23,408 nucleotides of DNA, taken from NCBI GenBank assembly GCA_910579085.1, contig CAJTRU010000058.1, positions 1 to 23,408 on the forward strand, given 5' to 3'. The notes below the pieces were generated by a model, which saw only the letters and a list, made by a program, of their open reading frames with translations, was not told where the DNA came from and searched no databases. Position 1 is the stretch's first letter; each line of letters opens with the position of its first letter. Positions 23,298 through 23,408 of this stretch are shown piece by piece. The DNA is from an uncultured Lachnospiraceae bacterium. GTDB lineage: Bacteria > Bacillota > Clostridia > Lachnospirales > Lachnospiraceae. Both the position numbers and the translations under genes were made by a program.

Positions 23298-23408
23298 GGA
23301 TAATTTCCAGTTATCCTTTGTTGGTGTAATTTGGAGGACGGACGGTTTACAGCGCCAGAGCCAGAATATTCCGTACAGGGGCACGTTCTCACTACGTTAA
23401 CCCACGCA
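23298..23408 (+). repeat. Dispersed structured repeat, copy D (runs off right edge)
   Basis: It starts GGATAATTTCCAGTTATC exactly as copy A, then TTTGTTGG, a 9-10 nt insert, GGAGGACGGACGG, GCCAGAGCCAGAATATTCCG, TACAGGGGCAC, CTACG and CCCACGCA at the window end. The stretch GCCAGAGCCAGAATATTCCG to GGGGCAC is identical to the left arm of the 22362-22850 element. The copy continues beyond the window. Confidence 0.75.

Overview
The window looks like a chromosomal segment of a spore-forming, low-GC Clostridia bacterium, most likely a gut-type Lachnospiraceae. The evidence is the recN-spoIVB-spo0A block, a DUF4317-type protein, a four-subunit-type 2-oxoacid:ferredoxin oxidoreductase, a cytoplasmic GH43 xylosidase/arabinosidase, many-repeat BIG2 surface proteins, AGG-dominated arginine codons and AT-rich spacers. 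Genus cannot be fixed from sequence alone. No phage, transposase or CRISPR array was seen.

Layout. 1-1250: a copy of a dispersed repeat (minus strand), a DUF4317-like gene that appears shortened, and tRNA-Gly(GCC) with its own promoter and terminator. 1250-3290: a divergent pair, a NimA-like flavin/PLP-oxidase-fold protein (minus) and an MFS transporter (plus), separated by a strikingly palindromic spacer. 3348-4550: a decayed surface-protein gene (signal peptide, leucine-rich-repeat remnants, HExxHxxGxxH metalloprotease end) broken by one nonsense and two frameshift lesions. 4615-5325: a membrane-anchored protein of unknown role. 5554-8186: an operon with the gamma, delta and alpha subunits of a 2-oxoacid:ferredoxin oxidoreductase, with an unknown acidic protein where the beta subunit would be expected; a perfect 21-bp hairpin lies at its predicted transcription start. 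8503-10836: a YebC-type regulator and GH43. 11058-15713: a 1551-residue BIG2-repeat secreted protein, 14 bp ahead of recN. 15728-19944: recN, spoIVB and spo0A, i.e. DNA-break repair followed by two sporulation genes. 20033-22363: glgA (glycogen synthase) and an RsuA-type pseudouridine synthase. 22364-23408: non-coding, repeat-rich DNA and tRNA-Thr(CGT) on the minus strand.

The most unusual material is non-coding. Between the pseudouridine synthase and tRNA-Thr lies a roughly 490-bp imperfect inverted repeat with a central hairpin. Its arms belong to the same sequence family as elements at both window ends (1-140 minus, 23298-23408 plus), with a further partial copy at 22880-22930. This is a dispersed, structured intergenic repeat with no recognisable protein; I do not recognise it as a named family. 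Two other structured spacers (1905-2034 and 5455-5501) are distinct from it.
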